Positions 8,159 to 16,698 of a DNA stretch of 64,000 bases are shown here, one piece after another; within the stretch, counting starts at the first letter, position 1, and each line of letters starts with the position of its first letter. A model generated the notes under the pieces. It was given only the letters and a program-made list of their open reading frames with translations. It did no database searches and was not told the origin of the DNA. Source of the stretch: Alphaproteobacteria bacterium (GTDB lineage: Bacteria; Pseudomonadota; Alphaproteobacteria; UBA6615). Location: the NCBI GenBank assembly GCA_021774575.1, contig JAJFIX010000045.1, forward strand, positions 241,045 to 305,044, in the 5' to 3' direction. Made by a program: the position numbers and the translations under genes.

Positions 8159-9502
8159 ATGCGCCGAATTTTCAGCCCCCTCACCTTCATTTTTGCCCTT
8201 CCGCTGGCCGTGGCATCGAGTTTGACAGCGAATGCTCAAGTAAAATCCGTCGAACTGTTCCCGGATCATAACGCGCGACCGCTATTTGCCACGGTCGTCG
8301 GGCGCCATGGCGCGTTCACCGATACATTTAGGGTCGATGTCGAAGCCGGTGGAGCCGATTTTATCGCGGTGCCCGACCTGTTCTGCGCCGGCGCCATCGA
8401 CTATGGGCAACCCGATGTTACTGTCGATTATCGCCAGGGTGACCCCTCCGTCGAACGTTTGAATTTCATGGCGTTTGCCCAAGTGGGTGCCCTTTTGTTG
8501 ATCCGCGAACCCAATGGGAAATGGCAATGCAATAACGATACCGGGCTGGGCGACGCGCCGCTGATCAGCATTCTCAACCCGGCGCAGGGCCAATATGCCA
8601 TATGGGTAGGCACGATCGCTGGCGGAACCGGCAACGCCGTGCTCGCACTAACCGAAGACGGGCTGCCACCGGAATCGAATTTACAAATTCCCAGCGCCGA
8701 CGCCCCAGCCCAAGGCGGTATTATCAACCTTGATACGCGCTTGCCCGATGGTCCGATCGAACTGGCTGTCAGTGCCGGTGGGGCCAACCAAATTCCCGAA
8801 TTTCTTGCATTTTGCTCGGGTAACTTTACCGCCGGGCGCCCCGCCCTGCATATCGAGAATGCGCCCGCCGGGCAGCGTTTCAGCATCGATCTCAGCTCCG
8901 GAGATGACACCGTGCTCGCCGTCCTCACACCGAACGGCGAATGGCTCTGCAATGACGATCAGTTTGGCAGCGACCCTCAAGTCACAATCGAAGCTCCGTT
9001 ACCCGGGCGCTACACGGTCTGGGCAGGCACATTCAGCGATATTGGCACTGTTTCCGCCCGATTATCCGTTTCCGAGGGTGGCATCTTGAGGGGGGTCGTG
9101 CCCGAACCGGACAATCTCTCTCAAGTTGGCGATATTTTGCTCTCGGAAATCGCTTTCGGCCAACCGGCGATCCACCAGATCTTTGCCGGTGGCGGCGACG
9201 AAGTTAGCGAACTCGGCGCGGCCTGCACCGGATATATAGACGCCAGCCAGCCGACGGCCCATATTGATACTCCGGTGGCCGGAGAGGATTTCGAGGTCCG
9301 GATTACGTCGGAGACCGATACAACCCTCATCATTCTCGGACCCGACGGCGAGTGGTTCTGCAACGATGATTTCTTTGACCTAGACCCGGCGGTCTATTTC
9401 AGCAATCCAGCAGCCGGGCGCTACACGATTTGGGTCGGCACCTTCGGCAGTGGCGGCGATCAACCACCCGCAACCCTGACCGTCGACCTTGCGGCGGGTT
9501 AG
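8159..9502 (+). CDS. Secreted protein with three tandem cysteine-paired beta repeats, function unknown
   Basis: 447 residues; exported, with a signal peptide ending near residue 26 (TANAQ). The rest is three copies of a repeat of roughly 135 residues. Each has a Cys-x-Gly motif and, 45-48 residues later, a (P)(N/D)G(E/K)W-x-CN(N/D)D motif, followed by a D-P stretch and G-(R/Q)-Y-(T/A)-(I/V)-W-(V/A)-GT. The cysteine pairs are 76/124, 219/264 and 356/401, which suggests one disulphide per repeat in the periplasm or outside. The acidic CNDD loop resembles a calcium-type site, but this is only a guess. No catalytic motif is recognised. A ribosome-binding AGGAG lies 7 bases before the ATG. It ends 3 bases before the convergent GTP cyclohydrolase gene. 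Confidence 0.85.
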   Translation: MRRIFSPLTFIFALPLAVASSLTANAQVKSVELFPDHNARPLFATVVGRHGAFTDTFRVDVEAGGADFIAVPDLFCAGAIDYGQPDVTVDYRQGDPSVERLNFMAFAQVGALLLIREPNGKWQCNNDTGLGDAPLISILNPAQGQYAIWVGTIAGGTGNAVLALTEDGLPPESNLQIPSADAPAQGGIINLDTRLPDGPIELAVSAGGANQIPEFLAFCSGNFTAGRPALHIENAPAGQRFSIDLSSGDDTVLAVLTPNGEWLCNDDQFGSDPQVTIEAPLPGRYTVWAGTFSDIGTVSARLSVSEGGILRGVVPEPDNLSQVGDILLSEIAFGQPAIHQIFAGGGDEVSELGAACTGYIDASQPTAHIDTPVAGEDFEVRITSETDTTLIILGPDGEWFCNDDFFDLDPAVYFSNPAAGRYTIWVGTFGSGGDQPPATLTVDLAAG

Positions 9503-9505
9503 GCC

Positions 9506-10657
9506 TTACAGCAAGTGCCCGGCACGCTGCTGTTTGGTATCGAGATAGCGCCGGTTATGTTCATTGCTGGGAAAGCTGTGGGGCACCCGTTCGACAATTT
9601 CCAGACCCCATTTTGCCAGGCTTTCCAGTTTATCTGGGTTGTTGGTCATTAAGCGAATTTTGTCAAAGCCGAGCTGGCTCAACATTTCGGCAGCAGGCTG
9701 ATAAATACGCTCATCGGCAGCAAACCCAAGCTGCTCGTTGGCCTCAATAGTATCGAGACCCTCGTCTTGCAACTCGTAGGCGCGGAGCTTATTGACCAGG
9801 CCGATGCCGCGCCCTTCTTGGGAGAGATAGACCAGCAATCCACCGTCTTCCTTGTTGATCTCGGCAATCGCCCCGCGCAACTGATCGCCGCAATCGCAGC
9901 GCAGCGACCCTAGCAAATCCCCGGTAAAGCACTGCGAATGGACGCGCACCAAAGTCGGTGCGCCCGGATCGGGGTCGCCGACGACGATCACCAAATGTTC
10001 GATACTGCCGTCTGGCGGGCGAAACGCGATGACCTTGGCTTTCGATGCTTCGAGAAGCGGGATTTCGGCTTCACCAACTCGTGTCAACGCCTTGGCTTCA
10101 CGTGTTCGGAAAGTGGCGATATCGTCGGCCTCGATGACCAAAACATTTTCTGCCAAGGCCCATTCGTCTAAATAGGCCTTACGCTGATCAGGTATCGACA
10201 CCAAAACCCCGGCGGGGAGTAGAGCGGAAAGCTTAATCAGCTCGACTATGGCAGCCTCCAGGCCGTCCGGTGTAATCGCCCGTAATCCGAGGGGTGCCGG
10301 TAAATCTTGCCGGTTGGGAATTGCCGGATTGACGATATTGCGGACGTCGGCAGCCGAAACTCCGCCGGCAAGGGACACCCGGATGGCCGATGCGCCGGTA
10401 TCTTCAACACCGTAGCCCAGATATTTGGCGCGCCGAGAGGTGATCGCGAGGGACGGAGGGGTTGCAGAAATAGAGCGTAAATAGGTCAAATTTTCATCCA
10501 ATACGCCTTCGGCAGCCAAAACCATCGCCGCTTCGGTGCCCGCCCGCACGATAACCGGTGACCCTCGGCGCAAATCCCCAATGGCACGTTCAACCGCGCG
10601 CAAATTGCCCGGTACCAGCGGCGCACCTTGAGTTGGTCTATCTTGGGCGATGGTCAA
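9506..10657 (-). CDS. ribA: GTP cyclohydrolase II with degenerate RibB-like N-terminal domain
   Basis: First enzyme of riboflavin synthesis, opening GTP to 2,5-diamino-6-ribosylamino-pyrimidinone phosphate. The C-terminal part (about residues 205-383) is a complete RibA domain: zinc cysteines at 243, 254 and 256 (HSQCFTGD and LRCDCGDQL), catalytic EGRGIG at 281-286, and MTNNPDK near 345. The first 200 residues resemble a DHBP synthase (RibB) in overall layout. The acidic RibB active-site region (RENEGDL in true RibB) is not present, so this part is probably not catalytic. GAGAGG lies upstream of ATG 10657. It diverges from the response regulator; no FMN riboswitch is recognisable in the 195-base gap. 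Confidence 0.93.
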   Translation of the reverse strand: MTIAQDRPTQGAPLVPGNLRAVERAIGDLRRGSPVIVRAGTEAAMVLAAEGVLDENLTYLRSISATPPSLAITSRRAKYLGYGVEDTGASAIRVSLAGGVSAADVRNIVNPAIPNRQDLPAPLGLRAITPDGLEAAIVELIKLSALLPAGVLVSIPDQRKAYLDEWALAENVLVIEADDIATFRTREAKALTRVGEAEIPLLEASKAKVIAFRPPDGSIEHLVIVVGDPDPGAPTLVRVHSQCFTGDLLGSLRCDCGDQLRGAIAEINKEDGGLLVYLSQEGRGIGLVNKLRAYELQDEGLDTIEANEQLGFAADERIYQPAAEMLSQLGFDKIRLMTNNPDKLESLAKWGLEIVERVPHSFPSNEHNRRYLDTKQQRAGHLL

Positions 10658-10852
10658 AATCCTCTCTCAGCTAACCGGAAGTAAATTTTCCGTAAGAAAG
10701 ACCGTTTTGCGATTACTTTACAAGGCTGATATTCTAGGTTGATTGCAGTGGCGACGAACCAACATGCCCCTTGAAACTCTGGAATTCGTATTAAATTAGA
10801 GTAACACCTATTATTGTATCTTGGATTTCCCTGAGCAAACAATGGCCGGAAA

Positions 10853-11542
10853 ATGACTACAGGCAAAAAAATACTATTGGTCGAAGATGACGTTGTCTTA
10901 CGCGATTCACTCGCTGAACAGCTACGTCTTCATGAAGAGTTTGAAACAACCGAAGTCGGATCGGGAAAAGACGCATTGGAAATCACTGGATCCGATTATT
11001 TCGATGTGATCGTTCTAGATGTCGGCTTGCCCGATATCGACGGAAGGGAATTGTGCCGCCTGATGCGCCGCAACGGCATCAAGGCGCCGATCATTATGTT
11101 GACTGGCCAAGATACCGACTCCGATGAAATTTTGGGGCTTGATTCGGGGGCCAATGACTATATCACCAAGCCCTTTAGGCTTAATCTGTTGCTCGCAAGA
11201 CTGCGGTCTCAACTTCGCCAGCATGAGCAGAGCGAGGACGCTGTATTCACCATCGGCCCTTACACATTCCAGCCTGCAACCAAGATGCTCACCGATGTCG
11301 CGACCGAGAAACAAATTCGGTTGACCGAGAAAGAGACCGCAATTTTGAAATTTCTATTCCGGTCCGGCGATAAGGTGGTCAGTCGCGAGACCCTGCTGAA
11401 CGAAGTGTGGGGTTATAATGCCGGTGTGACAACCCATACGCTCGAAACCCATGTCTATCGGTTGCGGCAAAAAATTGAGACCGATCCCTCAAAGGCCCAG
11501 CTTCTTGTCACCGAAACCGGCGGGTATAAACTAAACCCCTAG
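10853..11542 (+). CDS. OmpR/PhoB-family response regulator, orphan
   Basis: A 229-residue two-component transcription factor. The receiver domain (about 5-118) has the acidic pair D12/D13, phospho-acceptor Asp 56 (VIVLDVGLPD), Thr 84 (MLTGQ) and Lys 106 (ITKPF), so it should be phosphorylatable. The C-terminal winged helix (about 130-229) carries LTEKETAILKFLFR and THTLETHVYRLRQKIE, the OmpR recognition-helix region. No sensor kinase gene is adjacent on either side, so its partner must lie elsewhere. The 195-base region upstream is AT-rich relative to the neighbourhood and should hold promoters for both this gene and ribA. No strong ribosome-binding site is seen. Confidence 0.94.
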   Translation: MTTGKKILLVEDDVVLRDSLAEQLRLHEEFETTEVGSGKDALEITGSDYFDVIVLDVGLPDIDGRELCRLMRRNGIKAPIIMLTGQDTDSDEILGLDSGANDYITKPFRLNLLLARLRSQLRQHEQSEDAVFTIGPYTFQPATKMLTDVATEKQIRLTEKETAILKFLFRSGDKVVSRETLLNEVWGYNAGVTTHTLETHVYRLRQKIETDPSKAQLLVTETGGYKLNP

Positions 11543-11549
11543 CCGTTTA

Positions 11550-12098
11550 TCACTGACTTTGATCGAGCCATTTATCGGGACGCCCCCAGCTCTCGCCGTG
11601 CGCCGGACTTGCGCCACTGATATCTAGTATTTGGAAATTCCTCATGGTCGCTTGGGCCAGATCGAATTTCCGGCTCAACGCCTCGTGATACGCGCGGTTG
11701 GCGATATCAAGAAAGCCGCCGATGTTTGAGTCTAGTTTCAGACGACGGTTGCCCGACTGTAAAGTCAGCTCCATCACGCCTTCGCCTTTTCTGCGCCGGG
11801 TCGGAAAAAACGCCAATCGGAGGCTCGTCACCTCGGACCAGGGCAATATCCATGGGTTAACCACGTGCTTGACCCCGTCGATACGCAACCCATCTTGGTC
11901 CGAGGTGATCGAAGTGGCCTGTCGCAATCCGGTGCGAACCCCATAAACAATAAATACGATTGTCAGAAAGGCGAGTAAGGACGTGGCAATCGGATGGGGA
12001 GGAATCATGAGCGCCGGCAAACCGCAGAGTATGGTGCCAATGATGGCACGTATATAGTCGCCAATAAGAACCGGTAAGGGATAGCGATGTTCTGACAT
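11550..12098 (-). CDS. Small membrane protein of unknown function (PH-like domain possible)
   Basis: About 182 residues from ATG 12098; an in-frame TTG at 12122 would add eight residues. Two hydrophobic helices near residues 15-60 are followed by a soluble, beta-rich region with the pattern ITSDQDGLRIDG ... WILPWSEVTSLRL ... ELTLQSGNRRLKLD. That pattern resembles bacterial PH-like domains attached to membrane hairpins. This is a shape-based resemblance only. It converges with the response regulator (7 bases apart) and diverges from the MaoC gene. No enzymatic motif is seen. Confidence 0.7.
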   Translation of the reverse strand: MSEHRYPLPVLIGDYIRAIIGTILCGLPALMIPPHPIATSLLAFLTIVFIVYGVRTGLRQATSITSDQDGLRIDGVKHVVNPWILPWSEVTSLRLAFFPTRRRKGEGVMELTLQSGNRRLKLDSNIGGFLDIANRAYHEALSRKFDLAQATMRNFQILDISGASPAHGESWGRPDKWLDQSQ

Positions 12099-12186
12099 TG
12101 TTTGATCCGACGGAATTGGCAATAGTGGGACAAATCAGCAAATTTACCCATGTATTGGGAATTGGGATAGGAGAGTAGGAGAGAGG

Positions 12187-12651
12187 ATGACACGTTACTT
12201 AGACGAATTCAAAGTCGGAGAGATTATTAAAACCGACCCCGTTATCCTCAACCAAGCGGAAATTATTGCCTTTGCCAAACTCTACGACCCGCAACCATTT
12301 CATGTGGACCCGGAATTGGCAAAATCTAGTTTTTATGAAGGTCTAATTGCCAGCGGGTTTCAAACTATTGCCATCGCCTTTGCCCAATTTGCCCGCCTCG
12401 GCTTGATTGTCGAATCAAGCATGGGCGGCCCAGGGCTCGATGAGGTTCGCTGGCTTATTCCGGTCCGACCGGGAGACGAATTGCATACAAAGGCCGATGT
12501 TCTCGAAGCCCGCCCATCTCGGTCAAAGCCCGATCGCGGGATTTTGCGCATGGCCATAACGGTGAGAAACCAACGGGACGAAATTGTATGCACTTATCGC
12601 ACATTGAGCATTCTCAAGACTGCGCCTGGCAGCACCGGAAACCCTAAATGA
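12187..12651 (+). CDS. MaoC-family hot-dog dehydratase
   Basis: A 154-residue single hot-dog-fold protein of the MaoC/R-hydratase family, which hydrates or dehydrates enoyl-CoA type substrates. The catalytic Asp-His motif is visible as DPQPFHVDPELA, followed by GLIASGFQTIAIAF and the substrate-pocket strand VRWLIPVRPGDELHTKADV. A good TAGGAGAGAGG precedes the ATG. The stop overlaps the start of the transporter gene by 4 bases (ATGA), so the two are translationally coupled. The substrate cannot be told from sequence. Confidence 0.9.
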   Translation: MTRYLDEFKVGEIIKTDPVILNQAEIIAFAKLYDPQPFHVDPELAKSSFYEGLIASGFQTIAIAFAQFARLGLIVESSMGGPGLDEVRWLIPVRPGDELHTKADVLEARPSRSKPDRGILRMAITVRNQRDEIVCTYRTLSILKTAPGSTGNPK

Positions 12652-14525
12652 TGTTGGATTTTGGCCAATATTTTGACCCTAATTTATACCAGAGTTTTCA
12701 GATGTGGATTGCCTTTGGGGTCATTGCCATTGCCCTCATCGTCTACGCCACCGACCGCATTTCGTTCGTTACCAGTTCGTTGGGTATCTTGGCCCTGTTG
12801 TTGCTGGTGTTTCAGCTCCTCCCGGTAATCGGCAGCGACGGCCAAAACCTGCTCGGCCCGAAATATTTATTAGCGGGTTTTGCCAATCCGGCCCTGATCG
12901 CCATATTGGCATTACTGGTGATCGGCGAAGGACTGTCGCGAACCGGCGTTCTCGACCGAGTGGCCGGTTTGATTTTTTCTTTGGGTCGGGGCAGTGCATT
13001 CCTTGCCCCAGTTCTGGCTCTGGTCTTCGTTCTGATCGTCTCGGGTTTCCTCAACAACACACCCGTCGTCGTCATTTTCATTCCCGTGATACAGGTCTTA
13101 GCCAATCAATTGGGTGTGCCGTCGTCGCGCTGGATGATGTCGTTGAGTTTTGCCTCGATCCTCGGTGGCATGATCACTTTGATCGGATCCAGCACAAATC
13201 TTTTGGTCTCGGGCCTGCTCAAAGATCTTGGCCATGCGGGGTTTGGTTTTTTCGATTTTACGATACCCGGTATCGTCGTCGCCTCGGTCGGTTTTGTCTA
13301 TGTCGCCCTGATCGCCCCGCGATTGACTCCCGAGCGCCAGCGGCCGGAGCTTGACCCAGGCCAAGGTGGCAAACAATTTATTGCGCAAATTTCGGTGGCT
13401 CAGGGCTCACCTTTTGACGGACTGCGGCCACGCGGCGGGTTTTTTCCAGACCTTACTGATTTAACCATCAAAGAAATTCGCCGCGGTTCAAAATCCTTCA
13501 CACCTCCCTTCGATAACGACCTCAGCCTCATCCAAGACGATCTTCTGGTCATCGCTGCAACCCGCAAGGCGCTTACCGACACCCTTGGAACCGCCGCCGG
13601 GCGGCTGGCGCCGGTCGGCGCTGCCGACAACGGAGAAAATGGGGAACGGCAGAAACGACGACGCGACACCGAGCAGGTCATCATCGAAGCTATGATCCGT
13701 CCGTCTTCACGCCTAGTCGGCATGTCCTTAGAAATGATGGGCTTTCGCCACCGCAGCGACGTTGTGGTGCTCGGCATCCAGCGGCGGTCCCGGATCATCA
13801 GTCGGCAGATGTCTGATTTTCGGCTGGCGCCGGGCGACATTCTGCTGTTGCAAGGCCAGCAACGCGATATTGATGCCCTGCGCAATGACCCGGACCTGCT
13901 ACTCATCCAATGGTCGACCTCGTCGCTGCCCGCTGTCCAACATGCACGTCGCGCCGGATTTATTTTTCTCGGGGTGATCGCGACCGCCTCGACAGGCGTC
14001 TTGCCAATTGTCACTGCGGCAATTGTTGGCGCCGTACTCATGATTGCGTCGGGGGTGCTCAACGTCCGACAAGCGGCGCGCGCGATCGACCGCACTATTG
14101 TTATGCTCATCGCAACGGCCTTGGCCCTTGGCGCGGCAATGCAGGCAACTGGCGGCGACGCGTTCTTGGCCGAGCTATTTCTGCAGGCGGCATCGGGGGT
14201 CAGCCCTGCCGTCGCGCTTTCGGCATTTTTCCTGTTGGTAGCGATACTGGCCAACTTGATCAGCGCCAAAGCCACGGCTGTTTTGTTCACCCCCATTTCC
14301 ATTGGGGTCGCCCAGGGGATGGGCGTCGACCCGATCCCCTTCGCCGTCGCGGTAATTTTTGCTTCCAATTGCGGCTTTGCTACGCCGGTTGCTTACCAGA
14401 CCAATCTTCTGGTGATGGGGCCGGGCAACTACCGGTTCCTCGATTTCACCCGCACCGGTGTGCCGCTGGTAATCGTCGTTTGGGCAACATTCAGTTTGTT
14501 TGCCCCTTGGTATTACGGCCTCTAG
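12648..14525 (+). CDS. SLC13/DASS-type anion permease with two internal RCK_C domains
   Basis: A 625-residue inner-membrane transporter. Two membrane halves surround a cytoplasmic region with two TrkA-C/RCK_C-like domains (about residues 240-320 and 340-420), as in the YfbS/SLC13 permease group. Family signatures are GSSTNLLVSGLL in the first half and NCGFATPVAYQTNLLVMG in the second; these hairpin segments normally bind sodium and a di- or tricarboxylate or sulfate. The TATA(A) core carries NLISAKATAVLF. It is coupled to the MaoC gene by an ATGA overlap. Its 3' end overlaps the convergent pirin gene by 4 bases. The substrate is unknown. Confidence 0.92.
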   Translation: MMLDFGQYFDPNLYQSFQMWIAFGVIAIALIVYATDRISFVTSSLGILALLLLVFQLLPVIGSDGQNLLGPKYLLAGFANPALIAILALLVIGEGLSRTGVLDRVAGLIFSLGRGSAFLAPVLALVFVLIVSGFLNNTPVVVIFIPVIQVLANQLGVPSSRWMMSLSFASILGGMITLIGSSTNLLVSGLLKDLGHAGFGFFDFTIPGIVVASVGFVYVALIAPRLTPERQRPELDPGQGGKQFIAQISVAQGSPFDGLRPRGGFFPDLTDLTIKEIRRGSKSFTPPFDNDLSLIQDDLLVIAATRKALTDTLGTAAGRLAPVGAADNGENGERQKRRRDTEQVIIEAMIRPSSRLVGMSLEMMGFRHRSDVVVLGIQRRSRIISRQMSDFRLAPGDILLLQGQQRDIDALRNDPDLLLIQWSTSSLPAVQHARRAGFIFLGVIATASTGVLPIVTAAIVGAVLMIASGVLNVRQAARAIDRTIVMLIATALALGAAMQATGGDAFLAELFLQAASGVSPAVALSAFFLLVAILANLISAKATAVLFTPISIGVAQGMGVDPIPFAVAVIFASNCGFATPVAYQTNLLVMGPGNYRFLDFTRTGVPLVIVVWATFSLFAPWYYGL

Positions 14526-15376
14526 AATTTGCCGGTGGCGACAAATTTGTTGTCTTGAAAATCTTCAAAGGCTTGGAGAATTTCTGCTTTGGTGTTCATC
14601 ACAAACGGTCCGCCACGGGCGACCGGCTCGTTGAGGCGCTTGCCGGCAATCAGTAAAAACCGCGTTTCGGGTGCAGCATCGGCAAAGACTGCCTTGCCAG
14701 CCGGGCTCAAAACGCCCAGCTCACCCGCCGACACCCGGTCATCGCCAGTTCCGACCGACCCCGACATCACATAAATGAAGGCATTATGGCTATCGGCCAC
14801 CGGCTGATCGTACCCCGCCCCTTCGTCGAGAGAGATATCGAGATAGAGTGGGTCGGTTGATATTGCCGTGCCGGGCCCGGTCGTGCCGCCCGTTGTCGTC
14901 CCGGCAATCACCTTGATCGTGCCGCCGGCTATTATTTGGATCGGAATATCTCCAGCCGATATTTCCTGATAGGCCGGATCGGTCATTTTTCGGGCGGCCG
15001 GCAAATTGACCCAGAGCTGGAAACCGGCCAGCCGTCCTTCTTCTTGTTCCGGCATTTCGGAATGAATGATGCCACGACCGGCGGTCATCCATTGCACATC
15101 TCCCGGCCCGATCACCCCCTCATTGCCCGCGCTGTCGCGATGCCGAGACCGGCCTTCGATCATATAGGTCACGGTCTCAAACCCCCGGTGGGGATGGTCG
15201 GGAAACCCACCGATATAATCGTCGGGCTCATCGGAGCCGAACCAATCGAGTAGCAGAAACGGATCGAGCATATTTAGCTCGCGGGTCCCGACAATGCGCA
15301 TCAGTTTCACCCCATCGCCGTCCTGAGACGCGATGCCGGGCGTGCGCATAACCAAAGTGCGGATCATATCCGACAT
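14522..15376 (-). CDS. Pirin-family cupin protein
   Basis: A 284-residue bicupin. The N-terminal cupin has the metal site pattern FPDHPHRGFETVTYMIEG with GVIGPGDVQWMTAGRGIIHSE, where three His and a Glu bind iron; the C-terminal cupin and tail (GPFVMNTKAEILQAFEDF) are also typical. Pirins are cytoplasmic; some act as quercetin dioxygenases and others as redox-sensitive partners of regulators, and no specific role can be assigned. ATG 15376 was chosen because GGAGG lies 7 bases upstream. The frame stays open for 99 further codons but reads through the serC promoter. It diverges from serC. Confidence 0.93.
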   Translation of the reverse strand: MSDMIRTLVMRTPGIASQDGDGVKLMRIVGTRELNMLDPFLLLDWFGSDEPDDYIGGFPDHPHRGFETVTYMIEGRSRHRDSAGNEGVIGPGDVQWMTAGRGIIHSEMPEQEEGRLAGFQLWVNLPAARKMTDPAYQEISAGDIPIQIIAGGTIKVIAGTTTGGTTGPGTAISTDPLYLDISLDEGAGYDQPVADSHNAFIYVMSGSVGTGDDRVSAGELGVLSPAGKAVFADAAPETRFLLIAGKRLNEPVARGGPFVMNTKAEILQAFEDFQDNKFVATGKF

Positions 15377-15437
15377 AAAATATCCTCCTAATTGAACGCC
15401 TGTTTTAAGACATTTTTTCCCTTGGCCCAAGAAGCAG

Positions 15438-15465
15438 TTGACGCAGCGCCAGAAGACCCTATTGT
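15438..15465 (+). promoter_or_regulatory. Candidate sigma-70 promoter for serC-serA
   Basis: TTGACG at 15438-15443 and TATTGT at 15460-15465 with a 16-base spacer, about 60 bases before the serC start and pointing toward it. It lies in the 149-base divergent gap between the pirin gene and serC. The call rests on the match to sigma-70 consensus and the position only. Confidence 0.45.
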
Positions 15466-15525
15466 CCCGCCTGGGCCACGCCTCCCCAACGAGAGCGCGG
15501 CGTTCTGTGAGGGACGCGGAGAAAA

Positions 15526-16689
15526 ATGACAGATATATCAACGCCGCCGGGCATCTATCCGGCGAATAACCTCTTTTCCTCAGGTCCGTGCGCCAAGCGC
15601 CCGGGCTGGTCGGTCGCCGTGCTTGAAGATGCGTGCCTCGGCCAGTCTCATCGCGGTGCGACCGCAAAGGCAAAGCTCCAGGCCGTACTGGACCAAAGCC
15701 GCGCGATCCTCGCCATTCCCGATGATTACCGAATAGCCATTGTTCCCGCGTCCGACACCGGCGCGGTCGAGATGGCCTTATGGTCGCTGCTGGGCGCCCG
15801 CGGTATCGATGTTTTGACCTGGGAAAGTTTTGGCGCCGGCTGGGCTACCGACATAAAAAAGCAGCTCAATCTTGACGACGTGCGGGTTCTTACCGCCGAT
15901 TATGGATCCCTGCCGGACCTTGCCGAAGTTGATTTCAGCCGGGATGTCGTCTTCACCTGGAACGGCACAACATCGGGGGTCTGCGTCCCCAATGGCGATT
16001 GGATCGCGAGCGACCGCACCGGCCTGACGATCTGCGACGCAACATCGGCAGCGTTCGCCATGGATTTGAGCTGGGACAAGCTCGACGTCGTGACCTGGTC
16101 TTGGCAGAAAGTGATGGGCGGCGAGGCCCAGCATGGCATGCTGGTTCTGAGCCCCCGCGCCATCGAACGACTGGAAAGCTATACGCCGCCGTGGCCCCTG
16201 CCAAAAATATTTCGGCTGACCAAGGGCGGCAAACTCATTGAAGGCATTTTTAAAGCCGCAACGATTAATACGCCATCGATGCTGTGCGTCGAAGATCAGC
16301 TCGACGCGCTGGCCTGGGCGCAATCCTTGGGGGGCCAACCGGCATTGGTTGCGCGTAGCCAGAGCAATCTCGCCACCATCGGCGCCTGGGTCGAGAAGAC
16401 GCCCTGGGTCGATTTCCTGGCCCAAGATGCCGCGACCCGGTCGAGCACCAGCATCTGCCTGGCCATCACCGACCCCTGGTTTCAAGGCCTCGACCAAGAG
16501 ACCCAGGCAAAAACGGCCAAATCTTTAGCCAAATTGCTGGCAGACCAAGGCGCGGCATTCGATATCGGATCCTATCGCGATGCTCCGCCAGGACTGCGTA
16601 TCTGGGCTGGGGCGACCATAGAACAGTCCGACATTGCCGCTTTGCTGCCCTGGCTGGATTGGGCCTGGGGCCAGATAAAAGAGAATTAG
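15526..16689 (+). CDS. serC: Phosphoserine aminotransferase, alphaproteobacterial type
   Basis: PLP enzyme converting 3-phosphohydroxypyruvate to phosphoserine (serine synthesis) and acting in pyridoxal phosphate synthesis. The 387-residue protein has the alphaproteobacterial SerC features: an early [16 protein letters not shown] stretch, [39 protein letters not shown] and the PLP lysine in [13 protein letters not shown]. The segment [17 protein letters not shown] is also typical. GGAG lies just upstream of the ATG. serA follows after 9 bases, forming an operon for the first two serine steps. Confidence 0.96.
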   Translation: MTDISTPPGIYPANNLFSSGPCAKRPGWSVAVLEDACLGQSHRGATAKAKLQAVLDQSRAILAIPDDYRIAIVPASDTGAVEMALWSLLGARGIDVLTWESFGAGWATDIKKQLNLDDVRVLTADYGSLPDLAEVDFSRDVVFTWNGTTSGVCVPNGDWIASDRTGLTICDATSAAFAMDLSWDKLDVVTWSWQKVMGGEAQHGMLVLSPRAIERLESYTPPWPLPKIFRLTKGGKLIEGIFKAATINTPSMLCVEDQLDALAWAQSLGGQPALVARSQSNLATIGAWVEKTPWVDFLAQDAATRSSTSICLAITDPWFQGLDQETQAKTAKSLAKLLADQGAAFDIGSYRDAPPGLRIWAGATIEQSDIAALLPWLDWAWGQIKEN

Positions 16690-16698
16690 AGGAAAACC

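Noticed and set aside
10795..10820. CtrA-like TTAA-N7-TTAA site upstream of the response regulator
   Set aside because: The second half deviates from consensus and no other cell-cycle signature supports it.
10658..10852. FMN riboswitch before ribA
   Set aside because: The conserved RFN element sequences were not found in the gap.
13400..14368. Minus-strand open frame of about 322 codons
   Set aside because: Antisense shadow of the SLC13 permease gene; the sense frame has clear family motifs.
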